From Ruminococcus sp. UBA3767 (GTDB lineage Bacteria; Bacillota; Clostridia; Oscillospirales; Ruminococcaceae): a stretch of DNA of 8,332 bases. The notes under the pieces were generated by a model. The model did not search any database and was not told where the DNA came from. It worked only from the letters and a program-made list of their open reading frames with translations. Below, in pieces: positions 1 through 6,457 of this stretch. The stretch is from positions 1 to 8,332 of the forward strand of contig DFFV01000025.1 of NCBI GenBank assembly GCA_002371625.1, read 5' to 3'. Position 1 is the first letter of the stretch, and each line of letters starts with the position of its first letter. Made by a program: the position numbers and the translations under genes.

Positions 1-628
1 AGTCAGCCTGCTCGGTGACCTCGGGCTTACACTCGGGGTGAACCAGCACAAGCGCATTTGGGTGAAGCCTTTTAGCCTCCTCAAGCTCCTGCTTTGTTAC
101 CCTTGCGTGAGTCGGGCAGCCGCCCTGCAGCAGCATTATATCCTTATCGGGACAAGCCTTTTTAACAAAAGAACCCAGGTTGCAGTCGGGAATGAAGAGT
201 ATCTTCTGTGCATCCATATTCTTTACTATCTTCACCGCCGATGATGAAGTCACGCACACATCGCACACCTCTTTAAGAGCTGCGGTGGTGTTTATATAGC
301 AGACCACTTTCCTGTCAGGCTCTTTAGCCTTTATAGCGTTTATCATCTCAGCGTCCATCTGCTCTGCCATCGGACAGCCTGCCTGACGGTTAGCAAGGTA
401 AACGTGCTTATCGGGCGAGAGCATTTTAGCAGTTTCCGCCATAAAGTGCACGCCGCACATGATGATATTCTTATTTTTCACCTTTGCCGCCTCGACCGAG
501 AGCTTATAGGAATCTCCCGTGATGTCTGCGACCTCAACTATCTCCTTAGCCTGATAGCTGTGTGCAAGTATGCATATATCCTTTTCTTCCTTCAGGTCGT
601 TAATCCTGCGCTGGATATCTCTTATCAT
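1..628 (-). CDS. nadA: Quinolinate synthase NadA (C-terminal part beyond the window)
   Basis: NadA is a cytoplasmic [4Fe-4S] enzyme that condenses iminoaspartate with dihydroxyacetone phosphate to quinolinate in de novo NAD synthesis. The window holds the first 209 codons; the family is usually about 300-350 aa, so the last third lies to the left. Visible marks are LAHSYQ (residues 21-26, with the conserved His and Tyr), GVHFMAETA (59-67), NRQAGCPMA (80-88, first cluster Cys at 85), the INTTA stretch (112-116), PDCNLG (147-152), QGGCPTH (168-174, second cluster Cys at 171) and LVHPEC (195-200). The third cluster Cys should lie outside the window. The ATG at 628 is chosen because GGAGGG (635-640) stands 6 nt upstream. 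It begins 17 nt after the coaX stop, so it is probably the third gene of the panT-coaX-nadA transcript. nadB and nadC are often next to nadA but would be off-window. Family call is firm. Confidence 0.96.
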   Translation of the reverse strand, partial: MIRDIQRRINDLKEEKDICILAHSYQAKEIVEVADITGDSYKLSVEAAKVKNKNIIMCGVHFMAETAKMLSPDKHVYLANRQAGCPMAEQMDAEMINAIKAKEPDRKVVCYINTTAALKEVCDVCVTSSSAVKIVKNMDAQKILFIPDCNLGSFVKKACPDKDIMLLQGGCPTHARVTKQELEEAKRLHPNALVLVHPECKPEVTEQAD

Positions 629-645
629 TGCTATCCCTCCGCTTT

Positions 646-1410
646 TCAGATGTTTTTGTTGTATATCAGAACAAGACCCTTCAGCAGCAGGTCCTCATCG
701 AGAATTATCTTCGTTTTGCAAAGCGGAACTACCACAGGGGCAAGTCCTCCCGTTGCAACGACTGTGCAGTTCTTTCCAAGCTCCTGCTTCATTCTCTCGC
801 AAATGCCGTCGATAGCGCCTGCGCTGCCGTAAAGTATACCGCCCTTGATACAGTCCACCGTGTTTGTGCCGATGACTTTTTTAGGTTCTTCAAGTGCTAT
901 CCTCGGCAGCTGCGAGGTGCGGCTTATGAGCGAATCGTGAGATACCATTATTCCCGGCAGTATCATTCCGCCAAGATAATTCTTATCCTTATCTATCGCA
1001 GAAAGCGTCGTTGCAGTTCCCATATCTATAATTATCATGGGCGCTTCGTATTCACTTGTACTTGCAACTGCATCTACCACAAGGTCGCTTCCCAGCTGTG
1101 CGGGGTTGTCTATTTTTATCGAAAGCCCCGTTTTCATTCCCGGCCCCACTACCTTGCACTTGACCTTGGTATACTTTTCGACCGCCGCCTTGACCGTATT
1201 GGTTATCGTCGGCACAACAGATGAGATTATCGCACCGTCTATCTGCGAGCCGTCAAGCCCGTTCATTTCAACAGCTGTGCGCAGCGTGACTGCATATTCA
1301 AGGTCTGTTGCGGTCAGGCTGGTGGAAACTCTTTCTCTGAAAAGTATCTTATCATCATCGCAGCAGCCTATAACTATATTTGTGTTTCCTATATCAACTG
1401 CAAGTATCAT
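646..1410 (-). CDS. coaX: Type III pantothenate kinase CoaX
   Basis: CoaX phosphorylates pantothenate with ATP, the first step of coenzyme A synthesis. It belongs to the ASKHA fold and is usually insensitive to CoA feedback and dependent on a monovalent cation (family knowledge). The 254 aa match the usual length. Motifs in order: DIGNTN phosphate loop (6-11), SSVVP (63-67), the GSD block with the expected catalytic Asp at 109, DMGTATT (129-135), GGMILPG (147-153), SQLPRI (166-171), IGTNT (180-184), GGILYG (190-195) and ATGG (219-222). The residue after Asp109 is Leu, where many homologues have Arg (GADR). The ATG at 1410 is preceded by AGGAGA with a 5-6 nt gap. It lies 20 nt downstream of the panT-like gene and 17 nt upstream of nadA, so co-transcription is likely. 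Confidence 0.96.
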   Translation of the reverse strand: MILAVDIGNTNIVIGCCDDDKILFRERVSTSLTATDLEYAVTLRTAVEMNGLDGSQIDGAIISSVVPTITNTVKAAVEKYTKVKCKVVGPGMKTGLSIKIDNPAQLGSDLVVDAVASTSEYEAPMIIIDMGTATTLSAIDKDKNYLGGMILPGIMVSHDSLISRTSQLPRIALEEPKKVIGTNTVDCIKGGILYGSAGAIDGICERMKQELGKNCTVVATGGLAPVVVPLCKTKIILDEDLLLKGLVLIYNKNI

Positions 1411-1430
1411 TTTTTATCTCCTGCTTAATT

Positions 1431-2060
1431 TCAAGCTGTTTTTGCTTTTGTATTTATAAAGCCTGCCCTTTGCAGTCCCGTGCTGACAGCGCAGGTCACA
1501 ACAGCGGTGGATACCCACTCAATAATAACGTTCACGCTTACGATAGCGATGATAAACACCACCAAGTTCCTGTCCGCACGCATATTCTTGACATACTCCG
1601 TATTGCCGAACAAAAGCACGAGCGATGTCATAAACAGCAGCGTATTGACAAAAGCTATACCGAAGCCTGCTATCGCACCCGATACAGCTGTTGGGATGCG
1701 TGTTTTTTTGAGTCCTGCCGACAAAAGACCGATAAGCAGACCGTCAAGTATCCTCGGTACAAGGCAGAGCACAGCTGTGCGAGCAACACTTACCTCGGTC
1801 AAAGCTACCATCATTGCGCTGGGCTGGGTGAAAGCAGAAATAAGGCTCGTTATACCGAACATCAGTCCTGCTATCGCACCGCCCACAGGTCCGAGAACAT
1901 AAGCCGTGATAGCCACAGGTATGGTGATAAGTGTGATCGAGAGCGTTCCTGTTTTGATATACCCTATCGGCGTAAGTCCCATAAGGAATATCATTCCCGT
2001 CATTAAGCCCAGGATCACCAGCTGGCGAACATTGAATATCTTTTTTGTGTTTGTTTTCAT
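1431..2060 (-). CDS. panT: ECF transporter S component, probably for pantothenate (PanT-like)
   Basis: A 209-aa very hydrophobic protein with about six membrane segments (roughly residues 12-30, 38-56, 57-76, 92-115, 124-151 and 166-195). The block around residues 40-72 (LITIPVAITAYVLGPVGGA, then GLMFGITS) is typical of the DUF3816/ECF S-component family. Such proteins bind a vitamin and work with a shared energising module (EcfA, EcfA', EcfT), which is not encoded here and so would come from elsewhere in the genome. The family call comes from sequence. The substrate, pantothenate, is inferred from position: the gene directly precedes pantothenate kinase coaX and diverges from coaBC. Another vitamin cannot be excluded, because S-component substrates are hard to read from sequence. 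The ATG at 2060 has a strong AAAGGAGG site (2069-2076) 8 nt upstream. It is the first gene of the minus-strand transcript and has a long structured leader. Confidence 0.85.
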   Translation of the reverse strand: MKTNTKKIFNVRQLVILGLMTGMIFLMGLTPIGYIKTGTLSITLITIPVAITAYVLGPVGGAIAGLMFGITSLISAFTQPSAMMVALTEVSVARTAVLCLVPRILDGLLIGLLSAGLKKTRIPTAVSGAIAGFGIAFVNTLLFMTSLVLLFGNTEYVKNMRADRNLVVFIIAIVSVNVIIEWVSTAVVTCAVSTGLQRAGFINTKAKTA

Positions 2061-2084
2061 AATGAAAACCTCCTTTGTTATTAT

Positions 2085-2232
2085 TCCTGCAAGGCAGGAT
2101 ACAATACAGCGCTTTTACGGTTCATTTCCGCCGTGCCCTGCAAAGTCAGACTTGATGCTCAATGCCTGCTTTGGCACGTTTCTGCGGGCTTTTCGCCGCC
2201 TTAGCGCAGAGATCTCCCTGATCTCCGAGAAC
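2085..2232 (-). promoter_or_regulatory. Structured 5' leader of the panT-coaX-nadA transcript
   Basis: Read on the minus strand from the likely transcription start (about 2226), the leader of about 165 nt can form successive stems. (1) GAGATC/GATCTC (2220-2225 with 2209-2214), loop AGGGA. (2) TCTGCG/CGCAGA (2205-2210 with 2181-2186), with an inner GGC/GCC capped by GAAAA. (3) A long bulged hairpin: CGTGCC/GGCACG (2173-2178 with 2132-2137), AAAG/CTTT (2169-2172 with 2142-2145), CAG/CTG (2166-2168 with 2147-2149) and TTGA/TCAA (2159-2162 with 2152-2155). (4) CGG/CCG (2128-2130 with 2118-2120). (5) TCCTGC/GCAGGA (2094-2099 with 2085-2090), ending 8 nt before the panT ribosome site. Stems 1 and 2 share two bases, so they compete. 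No oligo-U terminator was seen, so any control would more likely act on translation. No known riboswitch class was recognised; the pairings were found by eye. Confidence 0.45.
2211..2226. repeat. Short tandem direct repeat GATCTCC x2
   Basis: On the plus strand GATCTCC occurs at 2211-2217 and 2220-2226, a 9-bp period. It sits at the expected transcription start of the panT promoter and overlaps the GAGATC/GATCTC inverted repeat (2209-2225). It could be an operator half-site pair or simply part of the first leader hairpin. No binding protein can be named. Confidence 0.3.
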
Positions 2233-2241
2233 ATTATAGCA
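2233..2241 (-). promoter_or_regulatory. Extended -10 promoter of panT-coaX-nadA
   Basis: The minus strand reads TGCTATAAT, a perfect sigma-A -10 hexamer (2233-2238) with the TGn extension (2239-2241). No good -35 is visible 16-18 nt upstream. That region is a T7A6 tract (2245-2257), which could act as an AT-rich upstream element. The transcript would start near 2226 and carry a leader of about 165 nt before panT. Confidence 0.6.
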
Positions 2242-2281
2242 CACTTTTTTAAAAAAAGCTATATCTTTTTGAGAAAATCTA

Positions 2282-2290
2282 TGGTATAAT
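2282..2290 (+). promoter_or_regulatory. Extended -10 promoter of coaBC
   Basis: TGGTATAAT gives a perfect -10 hexamer (2285-2290) with the TGn extension. The -35 region is poor (TATCTT at the 17-nt spacing). Transcription would start near 2297, leaving a leader of about 40 nt with a small hairpin AAACC/GGTTT (2309-2313 with 2317-2321) directly against the ribosome site. It lies back to back with the panT promoter; the two -10 boxes are about 46 bp apart across the T6A7 tract. Confidence 0.6.
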
Positions 2291-2321
2291 ATATTTCAGA
2301 CGCAAATAAAACCTGTGGTTT

Positions 2322-2326
2322 GGAGG
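2322..2326 (+). promoter_or_regulatory. Ribosome binding site fixing the coaBC start
   Basis: GGAGG lies 9 nt before the ATG at 2336. A GTG at 2315 is in the same frame but lies upstream of this site and would add seven residues with no homologue-like character, so the ATG is preferred. Confidence 0.85.
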
Positions 2327-2335
2327 TATTATACA

Positions 2336-3523
2336 ATGCTTAAAGGAAAAACCGTCGTTCTTGCCGTAACAGGCTCTATCGCAGCCTACAAAATGGCGAA
2401 CACCGCAAGAATGCTCAAAAAGCTGGGCGCTGATGTTCACGTGCTGATGACGCAAAACGCCACGCAGTTCATAAACCCCATCACCTTTGAAACGCTCACC
2501 GGGCATAAGTGCCTCATAGACACTTTCGACAGGAATTTTCAGTACAGCGTTGAACACGTTGCGCTTGCCAAGGCTGCCGACATCGTGCTTATCGCACCTG
2601 CCTCGGCTAATGTTATCGGCAAGATAGCCTGCGGCATTGCTGACGATATGCTCACCACCACCGTTATGGCGTGCCCCTGCAAAAAGCTCGTTGCGCCTGC
2701 GATGAACCACAATATGCTGCACAACCCTATCGTTGAGGACAACATAAAAAAGCTCGCATCATACGGCTACGGCATTATAAATGCTGATACGGGTATGCTT
2801 GCAAACGGCGATATCGGTGACGGGCGGCTGCCCGAGGAAAGCGTGCTTGTGGAGCACATTCTCAGGGAGATAGCCTATGAAAAAGACCTTGAGGGCAAAA
2901 AAATACTTGTCACCGCCGGGGCGACAAGAGAATCAATAGATCCTGTGCGTTTTATAACCAACCATTCAAGCGGAAAAATGGGCATTGCACTGGCAAAGGC
3001 AGCAATGCGCCGTGGTGCGCAGGTAACGCTGGTGTGCGGACACTGCGATGTGGAGCCGCCGTTGTTTGTCGATGCAGTCAATGCCGCAAGCGCAGACGAG
3101 ATGTATAACGAGGTCATGGCAAGGGCAGCCCAGCAGGACATAATTATAAAAGCTGCCGCCGTTGCGGATTATACACCTGCGGTAACGGCTGAAAGCAAGA
3201 TCAAAAAATCAGATGACGATATGAAGATAGAGCTTGTGCGCACAAAGGACATCCTTAAAGCGCTGGGCGAAAGCAAGCGTGAGGGTCAGCTGATCTGCGG
3301 ATTTTCGATGGAAACTGACAATGTTATCGAAAACTCACGCAGAAAGCTGGAGAGCAAGCACTGTGATATGATCTGCGCAAACTCGTTAAGAACACAGGGC
3401 GCAGGCTTCGGCGTTGACACAAACGTTATAACCCTGATAACAAAGCAGGATACCTGCGAGCTGGAGCTGATGAGCAAGGACGAGGCAGCTCACAGGATAC
3501 TTGACAAGCTGCTGACGCTTTAA
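2336..3523 (+). CDS. coaBC: Bifunctional CoaBC: phosphopantothenate-cysteine ligase / phosphopantothenoylcysteine decarboxylase
   Basis: This protein (Dfp) carries out CoA steps two and three. The C-terminal CoaB half joins 4'-phosphopantothenate to cysteine using CTP, and the N-terminal FMN-binding CoaC half decarboxylates the product to 4'-phosphopantetheine. The 395 aa from ATG 2336 fit the family. The CoaC half (about 1-180) shows TGSIAAYK near the N terminus, the active-site His74 in SVEHVALA, PASANVIGKIA, PAMN with Asn124, and NGDIGDGRLPE. The CoaB half (about 185-395) shows TAGATRE, ITNHSSGKMG (Asn209), KIKK (288-291) and LICGFSMET. Oddity: Asn157 stands where E. coli Dfp has the essential Cys158 of its ACGDIGPGR motif. 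Cysteines at 113 and 115, just before PAMN, are also present. It has its own promoter, divergent from panT, and is likely a single-gene transcript ended by the hairpin at 3524-3547. Confidence 0.96.
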   Translation: MLKGKTVVLAVTGSIAAYKMANTARMLKKLGADVHVLMTQNATQFINPITFETLTGHKCLIDTFDRNFQYSVEHVALAKAADIVLIAPASANVIGKIACGIADDMLTTTVMACPCKKLVAPAMNHNMLHNPIVEDNIKKLASYGYGIINADTGMLANGDIGDGRLPEESVLVEHILREIAYEKDLEGKKILVTAGATRESIDPVRFITNHSSGKMGIALAKAAMRRGAQVTLVCGHCDVEPPLFVDAVNAASADEMYNEVMARAAQQDIIIKAAAVADYTPAVTAESKIKKSDDDMKIELVRTKDILKALGESKREGQLICGFSMETDNVIENSRRKLESKHCDMICANSLRTQGAGFGVDTNVITLITKQDTCELELMSKDEAAHRILDKLLTL

Positions 3524-3547
3524 GGAAATTCGGTCAACCGAATTTTT
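3524..3547 (+). terminator. Intrinsic terminator of coaBC, overlapping the 3' end of lnt
   Basis: AAATTCGG (3526-3533), loop TCAA, CCGAATTT (3538-3545) form an 8-bp stem, extendable by two G-T pairs, with a run of five T on the plus strand (3543-3547). It starts right after the coaBC TAA (3521-3523). The loop contains the complement of the lnt TGA (3534-3536), and the right arm encodes the last lnt codons. On the minus strand no comparable T run follows, so it acts mainly for coaBC. Confidence 0.6.
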
Positions 3548-5054
3548 CCCTGCGGGTGTAAGCCTTCATAACCGCTGCGGCGGTGAGAAATGCGGGGACG
3601 ACCGAGAAAAGATCGTTGGTGCGTGAGTAAAATGTCTTTTGCGAGATAAGTGCGGCGCTGCCCGTTACGACTCCCTTGGTGGTCTCCTCACGTATACTTT
3701 CTATCTTCCCCGACGGGCTTATCACGGCGGAGATGCCGCAGTTGCCCGAGCGCAGAAGATACCTGCCGTTTTCAACGGCTCTCATTATGCTGTGACGAAA
3801 ATGCATTTTTCTTGCGTAGCTGCTGCCGAACCAGCTGTCGTTGGTGCAGACGCAAAGCAGCTGCGCACCGCAAAAAGCCTGTTTGTGCACGGTCGTGGGG
3901 TAGATAGACTCGATACAGATAGCGCAGCCTACCTTTCCAACTCCGGTTTCAAGCGGCTTGGTGTATTCTTCATCGCTGCATTCGCAAAGCGTTCCCACGC
4001 CGAAAAGCGCAGCAAGCGGCACCCTTTCCCCGAAGGGCACCAGCACCTGTTTAAGATAAGGTCTGCTCGCCTTTCCCTGCGGCTGCGCAGCATAAAGTGC
4101 GTTGTAGCCGTCGCCGTCAAGGCGGAAAAAGCAGCCGTTAACTACCGCTGCGCCGCTGTTTTTGGCAAGGCGTGATATAATATCGAATTCAGCTGCGCTC
4201 TCATCGTAGCTCGTTGGCACCGCAGTTTCGGGAAGAACTATCAGGTCGGCGCTCTCGTTTTGAGATGTTATAAGCTCGCTGTAAGAACGGGCACAGTCAA
4301 GTGCCGAGCAGCCTGATTTTTTGCTGCCCTCCTTTTCGTCCTGTGCGATAAGCACCTTTATCTGCGGCGAATCTCTGCCTGCCCTTTCGGCAGCGCTTAC
4401 AGAATAAAAGCCGTAGCCCAGCATTATCCCCAGCACCGCAGCCGCACCTGCCGCTGCACGCATACGCTTTGGGTGCATCACAGCAAATGCCGCAAAGCCG
4501 TTGAAGCTCAGCAAAAGTACGGTAACTATCCTGCAGCCGAGCAGGTTTGCAGTTTGCAGCGCAACAGGCATTCCCGTCACGCTCAGCCACACCGCTGACC
4601 AGGGGAAAGAAAGCACAAATATGTTTTCCTCAAGCCACTCGCCCGAGGCGATGAGCAGCGAGAGGACGACGACATCAAAAGCTCCGCCTCTGCGAAGATA
4701 GGCAAAAAGCAAAACGGGCATCAGCATAAGGATACTTTCCCATACTGTCAGCACAATTACCGCAAGCAGCAGCAAAAGCACTGCCGGCGGGCGCTTCATT
4801 TCTATCTGGCGGTAAACGGTGAGCAGGAAAACGAGCTGGTAAAAATAATACGGCACAAAAAAGCAGGCAAAGCGCTTCACGAATTCACGCCTGCCCTCAA
4901 AGCTGCAAAGCAGATACATCATCGGCGCATAGCTGATAAATGCCGCAGGTGCAAATTCAGCCGAGGATTGCAGGACTGCGCACGATATACCGCTTGCGGC
5001 AAGCAGAAAATATTTTGTTTTTATGGCGTTATACAGCTTTTTTATTATTTCCAT
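3534..5054 (-). CDS. lnt: Apolipoprotein N-acyltransferase (Lnt) homologue
   Basis: Lnt transfers an acyl chain from phospholipid to the amino group of the lipidated N-terminal Cys of lipoproteins, at the outer face of the cytoplasmic membrane. The 506 aa match family length. The N-terminal part (about 10-220) is a run of hydrophobic segments. Residues about 232-465 form the carbon-nitrogen hydrolase domain with the triad Glu276 (LPETAVP), Lys335 (YLKQVLVPFGE) and Cys380 (AICIES). Glu343 and Glu382 also match conserved acidic positions. Ile381 stands where E. coli has Tyr388. A last membrane segment lies near 484-497. The ATG at 5054 fits the first membrane helix, but its ribosome site is weak (AGGG about 12 nt upstream). 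It has no same-strand partner in the window. Family membership is firm; true N-acyltransferase activity in a probable single-membrane Firmicute is inferred. Confidence 0.9.
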   Translation of the reverse strand: MEIIKKLYNAIKTKYFLLAASGISCAVLQSSAEFAPAAFISYAPMMYLLCSFEGRREFVKRFACFFVPYYFYQLVFLLTVYRQIEMKRPPAVLLLLLAVIVLTVWESILMLMPVLLFAYLRRGGAFDVVVLSLLIASGEWLEENIFVLSFPWSAVWLSVTGMPVALQTANLLGCRIVTVLLLSFNGFAAFAVMHPKRMRAAAGAAAVLGIMLGYGFYSVSAAERAGRDSPQIKVLIAQDEKEGSKKSGCSALDCARSYSELITSQNESADLIVLPETAVPTSYDESAAEFDIISRLAKNSGAAVVNGCFFRLDGDGYNALYAAQPQGKASRPYLKQVLVPFGERVPLAALFGVGTLCECSDEEYTKPLETGVGKVGCAICIESIYPTTVHKQAFCGAQLLCVCTNDSWFGSSYARKMHFRHSIMRAVENGRYLLRSGNCGISAVISPSGKIESIREETTKGVVTGSAALISQKTFYSRTNDLFSVVPAFLTAAAVMKAYTRREKFG

Positions 5055-5067
5055 AATATCAGTCTGC

Positions 5068-5091
5068 CCTGATGAAAGACAAATAATCAGG
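5068..5091. repeat. Inverted repeat between divergent lnt and cca
   Basis: CCTGAT (5068-5073) and ATCAGG (5086-5091) form a 6-bp inverted repeat with a 12-nt loop, in the 59-bp gap between the lnt and cca start codons. It could be an operator or a small leader hairpin. No convincing promoter pair was found here. AATAAT (5082-5087) is a possible -10 for cca but lacks a good -35. Confidence 0.3.
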
Positions 5092-5100
5092 CTTTACCCG

Positions 5101-5105
5101 AGGAG
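5101..5105 (+). promoter_or_regulatory. Ribosome binding site supporting a TTG start for cca
   Basis: AGGAG lies 8 nt before TTG 5114. The ATG inside this stretch (5106) opens only a three-codon frame ending in TGA, so TTG is the supported start. Confidence 0.8.
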
Positions 5106-5113
5106 ATGACGAT

Positions 5114-6457
5114 TTGAAGATAAAGATCCCCGCTTATGCGGCAAAGGCGCTTGATATACTGCATTCAAACGGTTATCAGGCATATATAGTCGGCGGCTGC
5201 GTGAGAGATCACCTGCTTGGCAAGCAGCCCAATGACTACGATATCTGCACCGACTGCACGCCCGAAATGATGAAGCAGGTGTTTGCGCAGTTCAGGACGA
5301 TAGAAACAGGGATAAAGCACGGAACGCTGACTGTTCTGATAGACCGCACCCCTGTTGAGATAACCACTTTCAGAAGCGACGGAAAATACACCGACCACCG
5401 CAAGCCCGACAGCGTTAAATTCGAGACCGAGCTTGCTCAGGACCTTAAACGGCGTGATTTTACTGTGAATGCGCTTTGCTATAACGAGCAGGAAGGCATT
5501 GTGGATATGTTCACAGGGCTTGAGGATATAGAGAATGAGCTGATAAGATGCGTAGGCAAGCCGCAGGAAAGATTTGAGGAGGACGCACTGAGGATACTGC
5601 GTGCAATGCGCTTTTCCGCAGTGCTTGGGTTTGAGATACACCCCGACACCGCAGCGGCGATACACGAGCAGAAGGAACTTTTAAAAGCCATCTCCGCAGA
5701 GCGCATCGCAGCAGAGCTTAAAAAGCTGCTGTGCGGCAAAAATGCCGAAAGGATACTATTGCAGTACCGTGACGTTATGGCGCTGATGATACCTCAGCTC
5801 GAGCCTTGCTTCGGGCTTGAACAGAACAATCCGCATCACTGCTATGATGTTTACACGCATATATGCAAAAGCGTCAGCAGCATAAAGCCCGATTGGGTGC
5901 TGCGCCTTACGATGCTGCTGCACGATATAGGCAAGCCGCTGGTGAAAACAGTCGATGAGCTGGGCATCAGCCATTTCAAGACTCACCAGCAGAAAAGCGA
6001 GCAGATAGCAAGGCAGGTCACCGCCTCGCTGAAGCTGGACAACAAGTCACGCAGCAGGATACACGCACTTGTGCTGGAGCACGATACGAGGATACCTGCG
6101 CAGAAAAAGTCGGTAAGGCGGCTGCTTTCAAAATACGATGAGGAGTTTTTTGCCGATTATCTCGCAGTAAGGCGTGCAGATACACTTGCGCAGTCGATGT
6201 ATATGCGTGAGCAGAAGCTGGCGGAGCTTGACGAGCTTGAACGGCTGGCTGACGAGATATGCAGGGAAAATCTGTGTCTTCACCTGAAGGACCTTGCGGT
6301 GAATGGCAACGACCTCAAAGCCCTCGGGCTGAACGACAGGGATATAGGCAAAGGACTGAAAATGCTGCTTGATGCGGTCATAAACGAAAAGACCGAAAAC
6401 AACAAGCAGGCACTTTTGGACTATCTGAAGGAGAATTTTGATGAACAGAAAAACTAA
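5114..6457 (+). CDS. cca: tRNA nucleotidyltransferase (CCA-adding enzyme) with HD domain
   Basis: A class II nucleotidyltransferase that builds or repairs the 3' CCA end of tRNA from CTP and ATP. The 447 aa fit bacterial CCA enzymes. Head domain: VGGCVRD (26-32) and the metal-binding DYD (41-43), HGTLTVL (69-75), EITTFRSDGKY (82-92), RRDFTVNA (113-120) and EDALRILRAMRF (156-167). The C-terminal half carries an HD domain, with HD at 270-271 (LLHDIGKP) and further His residues before and after, common in clostridial homologues. A CC- or A-adding specialist cannot be excluded, but no partner enzyme is visible. Translation starts at TTG 5114, which may hold expression down. It is the first gene of a four-gene operon, and its last 17 nt overlap the next gene. 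Confidence 0.94.
   Translation: MKIKIPAYAAKALDILHSNGYQAYIVGGCVRDHLLGKQPNDYDICTDCTPEMMKQVFAQFRTIETGIKHGTLTVLIDRTPVEITTFRSDGKYTDHRKPDSVKFETELAQDLKRRDFTVNALCYNEQEGIVDMFTGLEDIENELIRCVGKPQERFEEDALRILRAMRFSAVLGFEIHPDTAAAIHEQKELLKAISAERIAAELKKLLCGKNAERILLQYRDVMALMIPQLEPCFGLEQNNPHHCYDVYTHICKSVSSIKPDWVLRLTMLLHDIGKPLVKTVDELGISHFKTHQQKSEQIARQVTASLKLDNKSRSRIHALVLEHDTRIPAQKKSVRRLLSKYDEEFFADYLAVRRADTLAQSMYMREQKLAELDELERLADEICRENLCLHLKDLAVNGNDLKALGLNDRDIGKGLKMLLDAVINEKTENNKQALLDYLKENFDEQKN

Noticed and set aside
628..1224. Plus-strand open frame of 198 codons over coaX
   Set aside because: It is antisense to a gene with full family motifs, its product has no recognisable domain and it has no ribosome site.
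1380..2006. Plus-strand open frame of 208 codons over the ECF S component
   Set aside because: Composition rich in His, Tyr, Arg and Ser is typical of an antisense shadow; the minus strand encodes a clear membrane transporter.
2085..2099. Intrinsic terminator before panT
   Set aside because: The TCCTGC/GCAGGA hairpin is not followed by a T run on either strand.
2085..2232. THF or pan riboswitch in the panT leader
   Set aside because: A GCGCTAAG stretch recalls the GCGTTAAG of THF riboswitches, but the flanking conserved parts and terminal stem could not be matched. Only a general structured-leader call is supported.
2315..2335. GTG start adding seven residues to CoaBC
   Set aside because: The ribosome site GGAGG lies downstream of this GTG and correctly spaced to ATG 2336, where the conserved N terminus begins.
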